A DNA stretch of 64,000 bases from Anaeramoeba flamelloides (taxonomy: Eukaryota > Metamonada > Anaeramoebidae): assembly GCA_027625915.1 (NCBI GenBank), contig JANTQA010000057.1, positions 2,108,001 to 2,172,000 on the forward strand, given 5' to 3'. The notes beneath the pieces were generated by a model, which did not search any database, was not told the origin of the DNA, and worked only from the letters and a program-made list of their open reading frames with translations. How positions within the stretch are numbered: position 1 is the stretch's first letter; every line of letters starts with the position of its first letter. Below are positions 31,748-43,300 of the stretch, piece after piece. The position numbers and the translations under genes are program-made.

Positions 31748-32559
31748 TGTAAAAATCAGAAAAGATTAGGGAGTGATTAGTAATGTACTGTTCAAAAATT
31801 TTTTTCTATTCTGCTTGAGAAATCAGAAAAAGGATTAAATAAAAGATTGATTGGAAAGTTATTTGAAGAATTGTTCGATCAGGGTAAGATTGTCGATAAT
31901 ATGTGTGAATAATAAGGATGTAATAGATATTGAGAATGCGTGATTTTTTTACCCACGCGAAAGAAGATGCATATTTATCAAGTACAAGATAATGGTTGAT
32001 GATTGACCAAGGCAAGAAAATCTTTTTCTAAGAAATCAAGATGATATTTTGGTAGGCCATTGATAAACATGTAGACTTTTTTTTAAAACTTTTATCAAAT
32101 TTATCTCTTTGAATAAAGTCAAAAAGGTTTCAATCATAATTAAGTCTTTTTGAAATTAGAAAAATTTTCTAAAAGTAAGGAATCAACCTTTGTTGTGAGA
32201 CAGGGGTTGGAGTTTGAAGAAAAACACTTTTTTTAAAAAAAAGTTCCCACTTAATTAAAACTGAAAACTTTAAAAAAGTTTTAATTCAGGCAATTTCAAA
32301 AAAAAAAAAAAAAAATGTACTACTTTTTTTAATTATCAACACTACAAAAAGTATAAAATAATGATCAATTCTAAAGAGAAAAACTCTAAAACAAAAGAAA
32401 AAATGTGGTATGAATTAAAATATACTTTTTACGATTATACCTTTGGGTCAACATTTTTTATTTGGTGTATTAAATTACTATTGGTAAAAAAAGTAAAATT
32501 GAAAGATGATTTTAAATTGTAAACCTTGCTGAAAATCTAGAAAAGATCAATTAAAAATG

Positions 32560-32790
32560 GTAAAAATAATTGATTAAAGATAAAAATAGAGGATTTAGTA
32601 TAATAATAGTTGTTATAATACTGCCATGTATTTGTAAGGGGTCACTTTGATTTGTCTATTATTTGAAAATATGTTGAACAAAATTAATTATTTTTGAAAT
32701 CTACAAAAAATGGAATCATGATATCAATAAAAATGGAGATCTAAATTATCATTGTTGATTCAATTGAAAACTATACAATGAATTATATTT
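32560..32790 (+). repeat. Dispersed repeat 'aaaatggagga', copy 2
   Basis: A more diverged copy: 'taaagataaaaatagaggat', 'ttatttttgaaatct', 'aaaaatggagat', 'ttgattcaattgaaaa' in the order seen at 16040-16300 and 52530-52770, with an extra 'gggtcactttgatttg' segment. Confidence 0.6.
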
Positions 32791-32924
32791 TGAAATTAAT
32801 TTATTTTAATTTTTGTTTCAGGAAAGGTTATGAATTTTAAGAATCATGCTTAATTTTTATTTTCCATGTTTCTCTTTTTTAACAAATACTGATATAAATT
32901 GTAGTGAAAAAATACTAAACTCTG

Positions 32925-33470
32925 TTTCAGTCAAAGTGGCCCAACGTTTTTTTCAAATATCAATTATTTTATATAATTGACCTTTGAAGAAAAAATAAGA
33001 AATAATCAGAATAATATACATCAAAGAATTGTTGATAAATGTCTGATTGAAAACTAATTAATAAATAAATTTTCTTAAAAAATTGAAAAACTCAAATTAT
33101 TATACCTCTATTGAGAAAAACAACAATGTTCGTTTTGAACTTCTACTGGTATTTGAATAATAAATAGGAAACAATTTTCACTTCATTTGACATACTTTTC
33201 TTTTAGAAATCAAGTCCCCAAACAAAGTGTGTTTGTATTTGTGGTCTCTATTTGAAAAAGGAAATGAAAATGAAGTGAAAATTTTTCACATTTATTAAAC
33301 AAATACCAGGATCAAAGATCGAATAGAATTGCAATAGAAATCAATATGATTTCTCAACAATCATTTCGATGGTTTCAATAACCTTAGAATAACACTTTTT
33401 TACCAAGTGATAATTGATTTTCCAATAAAAAAAAAATTTGCAACTTAATTACGTTTTAGATAAAAATAGA
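32925..33470 (+). repeat. Dispersed ~0.5 kb repeat, copy 2, with nested hairpin
   Basis: Begins 'tgtttcagtcaaagtggcccaac' and ends 'ttgcaacttaattac'. It corresponds along its length to 43460-43835 and, inverted, to 9140-9720. It includes the 164 bp CTGG..CCAG hairpin (33146-33309), which the 43 kb copy lacks. Confidence 0.8.
33146..33309. mobile_element. CTGG..CCAG hairpin MITE nested in a larger repeat
   Basis: Inverted arms: CTGGTATTTGAATAATAAAT..TTTTCACTTCATTT on the left, AAATGAAGTGAAAATTTT..ATTTATTAAACAAATACCAG on the right, 164 bp in total. No coding capacity. The empty-site version of the host repeat is at 43690. Confidence 0.75.
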
Positions 33471-35169
33471 AAACAAAAAAAACAAATATATGAAAAAATG
33501 ATTTAAATTTTGAAAATTTCCTAAATAAAATTTTTTCTTCTTATATCTTGGCTAACTCTTTAAACACATTATTTCTATATTACAACTGGGTCCCGATGAC
33601 TGAAAAATAGTTGATTTTTTTAGTACAATACAACCTAATCAGTTTCTCTATAATAAGGATATTCAAGTTTGTTTAGTCAGTTTCTACAATAATAAAATGA
33701 ATTACGATTGGAATTTAATTTGATTCTTCTTCTTCCTATATTTTATTTTTTTTTTTTTTTCTTTCTTTTTCTTTTTTTATATTCTAAAAGTAAATTCAAA
33801 AAAAAAATCTTTGAACTTCAAATAAACTTTTATAAAATTGTGACTTTGTAATTTCTTTTAAAATGAATATTATTAACTATTAGTATCATCTTATTGTTAA
33901 ACAATTCAAAAATTTTAAATATATTGTAAAATTTTGGACTGGAAATTCCAATGAAAGTGGAGAAAAATATTTTTGAACGTTTTATTTTTTTCAAAAATTT
34001 ATTGTTTTTTCAGGTTTTTTACTTTTTGAATATCAATTATTATATGAATTTTTTTATTTCTCTTATTTCTAAATAATCCTAAATTAATATTTTCTTAAAA
34101 AAGATGAAATTTTCATTTTTGTTTGGGTCACCTTTGAGTAGAATAGTGTTTATTGAAATACCTTTTGACAGACTAATAAAAATGAAATGAAATATAATAT
34201 ATTATCATTTCTTTATTAGTCAGCAAACAAGATTATTGTATTTTATTTTTATTCTTTGACGGTAGATTAATAATGAATATAGTTTGGTAAAATGATTTGG
34301 TTTTGAAATGAACAATGAAAATTTTAAAAGGGGAGAAAACTGTTCCTTTAGTAAAAATTAATATGTTTTATCGAGGTTTAAAGATAGCCAAAATGCTGAC
34401 TTTTTAATGATGATTTATATTCAAAAGAAGTATCAAAGAATCAAAAAAAAATGAAAAAAATCAGTAATCTTAAAATTTTGAATTCAGGTTGTTTCTAAAT
34501 ATTGTGAGTATTCATTAAAAATAACAAAAAATAATTTTAAATTGTTTTAACAAGTGCCCACATAGAAGAACAAAAATGAGATAAATTTTATGTTACTTTA
34601 GAAAGTAACTTTTATATAAATAAAATGAAATTATATTGAAAATTAATGGAATTTTTTTAATGAAATTTAATTAATGCTCATTGAAATAGTTAATGGAAGT
34701 TACCAAGAAAATTTCAATCAAAATTTCAATCAAAATTTTTGGAATTAACTGTAAAAATTTTAAAATAAAAAAGAAAAATAGACAAAAATTTATTCAAACT
34801 TCAAATAAAAATTTATTTTTTACTTGGTGAGTGTGTGTGTGAAAAGAAACACACTTTAAATAGAAAATAAAAGTAATAGAAAAGTAATAGAAATGAATCA
34901 ATTAAATTTTTTTTTTGATATTATCATTAAAAAATCTACTAAAGCAATTGTTTCGATAAAGAAGTTTTTAGATAGAATCTTTGAAATTTCCATTTGTGTT
35001 TTTATTTCCTATTTTTTTTTTTTTTTTTGCTTCGTGAATGTATCAAATTTCAATTTATATAGATTCTATCTATTAATTATTTTATTTTCAACTTTTACTT
35101 ATTATTATTTTTTGGACTTTTATATTGTTTTTCAAAAAAGAAAAAGAAAAAAAAAGAATAAATTTAACA

Positions 35170-35473
35170 ATGCTTGAAATTAAGTCAAATTTCGATGCTA
35201 TATTTATCCCAAGTCCAGCACAAAAACAAATCAAAACTATTAGTAAAAAAATTAAAAATCCCAATAAAACATTTGTTTATATATTACTAATATCAAAAAA
35301 GGGGATAACCTTCGAGTATAAAGATATGTGGTTTGTATGTATGTTAAAATGATTGGGGATCAAAAATAATTTTTTGAATAAATAAACATGATGATTTTTT
35401 CACACAGAGGTTAAATAGATTTATTAAGAGTATTAATTTATTTTAGATCCATGATCGCACTTTAACTGTTTGA
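35170..35473 (+). CDS. Hypothetical small protein, two or more exons (tentative)
   Basis: Exon 35170-35334, then a 112 bp intron with a consensus GTATGT donor and TTATTTTAG acceptor, then 35447-35473, give 63 residues (start MLEIKSNFDAIFIPSP, joined end EYKDMWFIHDRTLTV). Composition is more protein-like than the surrounding noise frames. Alternatively, the second exon could end at 35467 and continue in phase 0 into 35538-35621 (KKNTSNEYHWIFVDFLWNYF..), in which case the gene is longer. The FVYILLISKKGITFEYKD hairpin faintly recalls sliding-clamp (Rad1/Hus1) N-termini, but this is speculation. I do not recognise the protein with confidence. Confidence 0.25.
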
Positions 35474-36183
35474 AAATGTATCAAAAATTATGAATATTTT
35501 TAAGAATTGTAATGGTAATTGTATACATATTTTAAAGAAAAAAAATACTTCAAATGAATATCATTGGATTTTTGTGGATTTTTTGTGGAACTATTTCTCA
35601 AAATTTCATCAAAAGTTCTAAGAGGAAATTTATGAGAATTTTTATTGTCATTTGAAAGGATCTTATTAGGTAATTTAATTGATATAAACTATTTTTCAAA
35701 CAAAAGGGCACACCTCCCAAATCGTCAATACCATCGAATTTGATGGTTAATAAGATAATTACTTATTGGTGAAATTTTTTTTAATTATTCATTTTTTCAT
35801 TTTTTGCTTTTTTTATTTTTGGATATTGAACAGTTGGAAAATGAAAAAGCAAGATAAGAATAAACCAATTTGGAAATAATCTACCTGTGTATAAACGGAA
35901 ACAGTTTATGTTTGATTTCGAATGAGCTAGAAATAGGAAATAAGACAGACCATTATTGGATTGATGGATGGAACAAAGAAAAGAGAAATAAAGAAAAAAC
36001 ATTCCAACAAAATACCAGATGAATTGGGGCTTGATCTTGAAAATGAGACTTTAAAGGACAAAAGTTTGATGTGTAAAGAATTATCAATAAAAATTTGAGA
36101 ACTTTTTCCCAATTCACCTTGTTCAAAGGTTTTTATTGGGTTTATAATTTTTTTCATTACAATTTACAAAACGGGATTTCTCA

Positions 36184-36378
36184 TTTCATATAAAAGGGCA
36201 CACCAATTTTTAAAATATTGAATTTTAATTTTTATTGTTTTGTTTTAATGAGTTGTAAAGAATCAGTTGAGTGTTTTTTTATGTTTTAAAGTGTTTCTTA
36301 GATTTTAGAATGATACTACAATTAATTTGATTTATTTATGAATAATTCTTGAAATTTTTTGTGCCCTTTTATTTGAAA
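36184..36378. repeat. Possible small MITE with 18 bp inverted ends
   Basis: The ends 'ttcatataaaagggcacac' and 'tgtgcccttttatttgaa' are inverted repeats about 195 bp apart. A third copy of the end ('ttcaaacaaaagggcacac') is at 35695-35713. The interior is not self-complementary. Confidence 0.5.
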
Positions 36379-36484
36379 AAGAGATAATATAAACAAAAAT
36401 TTCAACCGAAATTGATTGTAATTTAATGGAAAATCCATTAATTACATATATAATAATTTGTACTCCTGTTTAGTCCATCTTTTT

Positions 36485-36660
36485 TAATCATAAGATCACT
36501 TTTATTACTACTGATAAATTTAAATAGGTGTCTGAAAATTTTTACTTCACTTTCCATTTTACAAATTTTTTCCCTTAGATCTGGATAAAGAATTTTATTG
36601 GTTGAAATCAGAAGTAACTTTGTAAAATTGTTGATCTTTGAAATGTTACTCCTAAAGAAG
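36485..36660 (-). repeat. Dispersed repeat with CTGATAAATT ends, copy 1
   Basis: The reverse complement matches 60800-60975 and 62980-63125: 'atttgtaaaatggaaagtgaagtaaaaatttt' (60 kb: 'atttgtaaaattgaaaatgaagtaaaaatttt'), then 'cagacacctatttaaatttatcagta'. Confidence 0.65.
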
Positions 36661-36719
36661 TGTTTGAAAAGTTGACTTGATAGATTTTCATAAATGAAAA
36701 TTGAATAAAAAGTTATTTA

Positions 36720-36919
36720 TACAGTCAGTTTCACTTTTAAGGCACAAACTTTCAACGAAATTTAAGGTACAAAAAAAATCTCAAATTAAAACACAAAATT
36801 CAAATTCTAGTAAAAATAAATTGTATAAAAAAATTCCAAATTTTGTACCTTAATTTGAGATTTTTTTTGTACCTGAAATTTCGTTGAAAGTTTGTTCCTT
36901 AAAAGTGAAACTGACTGTA
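36720..36919. mobile_element. TA-flanked hairpin MITE (CAGTC family), copy 4
   Basis: Intact 200 bp copy, TA-CAGTCAGTTTCAC to GTGAAACTGACTG-TA, with 'aaggcacaaactttcaacg' mirrored by 'cgttgaaagtttgttcctt'. It is one of the two youngest-looking copies. It ends 424 bp before the ubiquilin start codon. Confidence 0.9.
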
Positions 36920-37342
36920 TCTGTTTGAATTTATCTGTATTATTTGAATCAAATTTATATAATCACATTAGAACTATGGCGAACCAAAATGAATTTCATT
37001 CAACAGCAACAAACTTTCGTTTTGAACTAATTCTTTTTAGACACAAATCCTTAAAAGTGATATTTTATTACACTTTAGAATAAAGATTCACAACTTTACC
37101 AAAAAATCTCAAGAGGTCTTGTCTTAGATGGCTGATATTCTAAAACAAAAAATAAGAATTATTCTAAGCAAAACTCAAAAAACCTTTAATGAAGCATTTA
37201 ACTCAACAAATTTTCAGTTAACATTCCAAAAAACATCAAAAAAAAGAAACCCTCAACTCTTTTCTTTGTTTCACAACTTCTGTTCAACAATTATTCGATT
37301 TATTTTTTTTAGATTTTTCATTTCTTCATTTCTTTTTTTGGT

Positions 37343-40300
37343 ATGAAAGTAAAACTCAATATTAAACCAACCCAAGGAGAATCTTTTGTTGTTGAAATTG
37401 AAGAAACAAAAAAAGTCAAAGCATTAAAAAAAATGTGTCTTTCTAAAACAAGCGTTGCAGTTTTGAGACAAAGACTGATCCACGAAGGAAAGATTTTAGA
37501 AAACGTAAGAACTATAAAAAGTTACAGTAAGAATTTTCAATCTTTCTTTTTTTGAATGAAAAAAAATAAACAAAAGAAACTGAAAATAAAAAAAACAAAA
37601 GAAAACAGAAAATAAACGAAAAAAAGAAAAAAAAATCAAAAAACAAATTTGAGTCACTATTGGGTTCAAATCTATTTTTTAAATCCACTATAAACCAAAA
37701 ACCTTTAATTGTTCCAATTCTGGAATTTTCTTTTTTTTTTTTCTTTTGTTTTTGATTTGAGTCTCAATCTTTGATCTTTTGTTTTAAAAAAAATCACTAC
37801 ATAAATAATTAATGGCCAAAATAATTTTATTTTCTTTTTCACTAATCCAAAGAAATACAAGATCAAGATCGATTATATCTTGTCATTGAACCTGAACAAA
37901 AAAATGATCTTGGACAAGAAGGATTTAACTTAAAAAAAGCACAAGAGAAAAAAAACAATAATTCACCATTCGGCAGCAAACAAATGCAAGACTTATTAAA
38001 AAATCCTCTTTTTAAAGAAATGAATAAGCAGCTCTTTAAAAATCCAGACACATTGCGAGATATGATGAAAAATTTTCCTGGAATGAAAGAGGTAATTGTT
38101 TCCAATTTTGTTCTTCAAATATTTTTGTTCTTGAACGATCTTTTCTTTATTCTTTAATCTTTAGTCTTTCGTTTTTAATCTTTCACGGCACGTTTTATTT
38201 GATTCCAAAAAATTTCGATCGTTATCAGCTACTTTTAAAAAAATGTGTAACCGAAGTTTTCTAAAGTGTTAACCAAATAACTTAAAACGAGTAAATTAAA
38301 CAGCTTGAAGGAGCACTCATATAACCTTTCGTTTGCACTTAATAAAAACAACTGTACAAAAAACAAAAGTTTTTTTTTAACCAACAAAATTTAGCGCAAA
38401 TATGATTTCATTTTAATAGGGTTACTAAAACTTTAAATTTTCATTTTAATGATCAAGAACTTTTAATATTTTTTCTTTTGATGGTTGGCCTTTTAAAAAA
38501 CAAAATACAACCATTCCCGGAAAAATCTTGTCAAATCGATTTTCATGATAAAATAGTTCGGGCAAGTTATCATTTTCAAAAATTATATTCCTTTAACTGA
38601 TTTTTTCTTTCATTTTAAAACAAAAACCAAAATCCAAAAATTTGATTGATTATTAGAATTAAAATAGAATTCAAAACATCAAATGAAATTCAAAATTTAA
38701 CAAAAGTTCAATTTTTAAAATTTGAGGATTTTATATTGTAATCATTTGTAAAAGCGAAATCTACTTTTCTTGATTTTTGGTTGCTCTGTTTTTTTATTCT
38801 ATTCATGATTAATTGGCTACAAGAGTTCAACAATAAAGGGTATTAATTCAGTTTGAACAAATTTCAATAACAAGATATCTTTATTGATCAGTGAAAAATA
38901 AGTTGAAAAAAATATTTGAAAAATCTTCCTTTCCACTACCTTTTTATAATGAAAATGGGGCTGATAATTTTTTCAAGTGGTGGGGAATCTAATTTAACTC
39001 ATGCACACCTCACTGCATACAATAGAAAAAATTAAAACTTTCAAGTTCAAAAAATCTGTTTGGTAGATTTAAGATTCAACATATAAGATCATAATTATTT
39101 TCAATATAATAAAAAGATAATACATGAAGTTCTTAGTCTGGTAAAACCAAGGGTGGTATAGTTTACCCCATTCTCCAACTAACCTGACTTTTGAAATAAA
39201 TGATTATTTTTGCAATAATTTTTTTTTCGAAAAAAGTTTAATTGAATTATTTTAATATTTAAATCAAAAAAATAAAAAATACATGTTATAATATAAACTA
39301 AAATTCAAAATTTTCCACACTGCTAAAACGTTCCAAACAATCACAATAATACAATTTCATTGAAATTGGAGATAATTTTGATTTTTGTAAAATATGAAAA
39401 TCATTTTTTCATCTTTTTAGTTTTTTGTTTTGATTTCATTGTTTGAATTACGTAATTTGTTTCGTTGGATCAAAAATTTTTTGAGCAATTGATATTATGG
39501 TTAAAGTCAAGTTGTTCAAAATAGAAGAACTCAAATAAAATTAGTTGGTAGTATCTAACCTTTGATCGATCAACAATCCTAATAGAACTGCAACATATTT
39601 ACTAATGTATTTTTTTGTTTTGCTCTCTCCAAAATTTTTGACACACCCTTCATTTATTTGTATTGATAATTATTTATTTATTGTTTTAGGAGTATTGTAA
39701 TTTATGAAGAAGTGTTAACATTTCAATTAGTGAATGGTTCTAATTTGGTAAATCTTCTTGAATTGATTAAATAAGTTTTTTTCTTCACAAATTGAATTTT
39801 GGTGTGTTAAAAATTTTGAATTGGGGTTTAATAATATATTAATCAAAAGGGGAGTGTGAAATCACATTAAATACCAAGCATGGAAAAAATATACTGAAAA
39901 AAATATATTAGCATATTCTTGCTTTTTTTAATTGTTATTTTATTCAAAAAAAGTCAATTTTGCTTATGTTTACAATTTATTTTCAAAATCATCAAATTGA
40001 ATATGATTAAGTTTTGGTTTAATTCGGTTTTTTGAATTCTATTTTCATTTTAAGAATCAATCTAATTTCAAGGGAATTGATTTTCTTAACTGAATAATAA
40101 TAAGAAAAAAAACAATGGAAAAAAAAAAGAAAAAAAATCATTTTTTCAATTTCATTAAGGATTATTCATAGTCCCTAGTCAAAATATACTCTTTGTATGT
40201 GTTAAAATATAATTTATTGACTAAAGTACATTTTACCATTTTGAAAATTTTTTAATTGTGTAAACCTTACTGAAAAATATTTTTTGAGTGCCACCAGATA

Positions 40301-43300
40301 TTGAAACTTTGAAACCAAAACATCATTCACTAGCTCTATTTGTGAAAAGAACTAAAGTAATTCAAAGTTGAATCTTTCATTTTTCGGTTTTTTGAACATT
40401 TTTTTTAATTCAATTTTTGGTTTTTTTAAATTTGGTTTTGGATCTATAAATGTGTTTATACGAATGAGCGAAATTAATTCAAGAGTAAACCAAAAAAATA
40501 GACCCGAAAAGATGTGCCTTTGAAAAAATTATTTTCTTTTAGAAAACTAAAAACGAAAGATCAACTTTCCAAATAAATTTGTTGAAATCCAAAATGAAAA
40601 AAAAAAAATCGGTCAAAGCTTATTTTCAAAGATTTATTTTCTTTTTTTTCTTAATTTGTATGAACCTAAAAAAAAAAGAGATTACCTTGAATTACTCGCC
40701 CTGTTACTATTTATTATTATTTTACAAAACATTTTTTTACAAATTTGCTTTCAAAATTCAATTTTCAAATATTTTTATCAAACAATACCAAAATAAAGAA
40801 TACTATTTGAAAAATTAAAGCAAAGGGGTTGAATTCTTGGAATCAAAAAAAAGTTACGAAATATTAGATAAAAAAAAGAAAAATTTAGAAAAAATTTCAA
40901 TCTGATTTAGAATTATTTTTAGTTCTCATTTTAATGGAAAATTAATATTTATAAAATCAAACAAATTAGTTTAATAAAACTTTATTTCTGAAAAGGAATT
41001 TAAAAAAAATCCTATTTTCTGAAATAAAACTAGAATTAGATGAATTAAATAAAAATAGGAATTTTTAAATTCATTTTGGAAATTCTTTAGAAATAAAAAG
41101 TAATTTGTTTCAAAAAAATTTTCCAAACAAAATTTTTTCATAAAGAATTAAAAATAAAACCAAATAAAGAATAAGTAATTGTATCAAATTTTACAGATAA
41201 GATCAAGAAATAAATGATTTTCATTGATTCTAAAGCTCAATCTTTTCATTTTTTTGAATTTCAATTTTTTAGTTGGTATGAAAATATATCATACTATGGA
41301 TATATTCCGCACTTGTATTTATTAAAATATCAATGTATTTGGTTAAAGAAATGATTCGAAGAATTCAGTTTCACATAAATGATGGCACTCAAATTTTGAA
41401 AAATGTACTTACTTCCTTAGCAGAATTCTGGATCAAAAGTTCTTGTTCAAAATTTAAAATTTAGGATTTTTTTACTGAAAATTTCTTCCAATAGACAAAA
41501 CCAATTTTCCTAACCAAATTCGAAAGTTACCTTGAAAAGTTCCAAAAACTAAATTTTACATGTTATTAGTTATATTCAAATGATTTTAAATCACTATATA
41601 GTTTATTTCAAGTGTACCACTCTACTTGAAAATATTTTAGATAAGACCATGCATAATCTCAAAAAAAAAAAAAAAAAAATGGATTTTAAATTTTCCTTGT
41701 TTTTTTCGAAAAACTCATTCAAGTTTTTGGGTACAATAAATGTTTTCATTCAAATTATCAAATAAAAATCCAAAATGACAATATCTTGACTTTTCTTTAA
41801 TTGATAATTTTTAACAATCATTTTTATTGGTTAAGGTTTTGTATTTCAATTCATACAGAGAATAGAATATGAATAGTCCTAAAGCGACAATTTTCAAAAA
41901 GACTTTTTTTTTTTAAATTGAAAATTAATAATTAAAGTGTCGATTTTAATTATATTAACATTTTTCAACAATATTGATGAAAGTGTTGAAATATTTAAAA
42001 TCAGTAATATTATAATATTTTTCTGTTATTTTGATTCCCAAGTGTATGCTTCATTTCAAGACCATCAATCATAAAACGGATTATATAGGAAAAAAAAAAA
42101 AGAAATTATTAAAAAACGCACATAAAAAATGAAATTAAATTATTGTTCTTTTGTTAATGATTGGCTTATATTCCTATTAACTTCCGAACTTTATATAATC
42201 TTGACTTAGATAGCTTCAATTAAATTATTTATAATTTGAAGCTTAAGATTATTTTATTATTGAATTTTAAAAAACTCTAACGATCTATCATTTTTAATGT
42301 TATGTTGGGATTATTTTTTTTTTAATAATTCATATCAAATAGTTTTCAATGGGGTTTAAATCCTATGATATAGAGTACCAATCAAGAATTAGTAAATACG
42401 TTTCTCTGGAAAGGGTATTTGTAGATTTTGGTGTGTGTAGCAGGGTTTATTGTTTTATTGTTAAAAAAAAAACCTTTATTTCTTTATTTGTTTTGAGGGG
42501 GAAGTGTGAAATAGTGGGAAATTTTTGTTTTAAATAAATTCTTGATATTTTTCACTCTTCAAAAAAGTATTGTATAGATGAATTAATTGACTTTTATAAT
42601 TATATCACATTGCTCACACAAAACATACGGTTTATTATGTAAAAAATCATCTGATAAGTACAATATCTGGAATGGTTTCTTTTACACTTTTAGTCTTCAC
42701 AGATGGGCTTTTTTATTAAATGTATCTCAATCAAAGACGATTGCGTCTGAGAAAATTACTTATCTCCAGCCACTTATGCGTACAATGACAACACACTCTT
42801 TTCAAGATTTTTCTTTCTATTGTCTGGGCTTTCTTTTTACTTTTATTCATCATATGTAAGTATATACATATAAACCACTTTGATCTATAAATTGATTCAA
42901 TATAAAACACTTACAAGCATCTATTTTGAGCTTCCGTTACTTGAAACAAAAGGATTCTTTATATGCTAAAGAAATTATCCTACTTCGTTTCAGAGCACTT
43001 CTCTTTTATTTCTTCTTGAGAAAATATGATTATTACATCTATTATCTTAGTTTCATTTTATACATACTTTGGAAATAGTTTGTAGTCTACAGGTAATTTC
43101 AACTGTGAAGCTATTTCCTAACAATTGGTATAAATTTATTTCAAATATCTAAATAATCCTAATTCTCTTTTTAAATATCCAAAATTGTAGTTCATTATTT
43201 ATTGATTCTTAATAATAATACAATTTTTTTGTTATTATTATGACATTACCTTAATACAAGTTTTGAAAGATTCTGATATCAATTCTATAAGATATTTTTT

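Larger units (their letters stand above)
31748..35169. other. Intergenic region with repeats
   Basis: No supported gene. A 94-codon frame at 34893-35177 is nearly all Phe, Ile, Tyr, Leu and Lys, and is judged noise. Repeats at 32560-32790 and 32925-33470 are listed. A small hairpin 'gtgtgtgtgaaaagaaacacac' sits near 34833-34854. Confidence 0.6.
35474..37342. other. Intergenic region with ambiguous coding-like pieces
   Basis: Between 35690 and 36160 both strands show short protein-like frames. The minus frame 36157-35927 (start MKKIINPIKTFEQGELGK) and plus-strand pieces such as YLCINGNSLCLIS cannot both be real, and no splice-consistent gene could be built. This may be a decayed gene. Three repeats follow (36184-36378, 36485-36660, 36720-36919). 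Confidence 0.4.

Noticed and set aside
34893..35177. 94-codon hydrophobic frame resembling a small membrane protein
   Set aside because: Almost entirely Phe, Ile, Tyr, Leu and Lys from T- and A-runs; chance is the simpler explanation.
37128..37346. Upstream frame whose stop overlaps the ubiquilin ATG
   Set aside because: Likely leader or intergenic noise ending in a Phe run; no domain and no evidence that it is translated.
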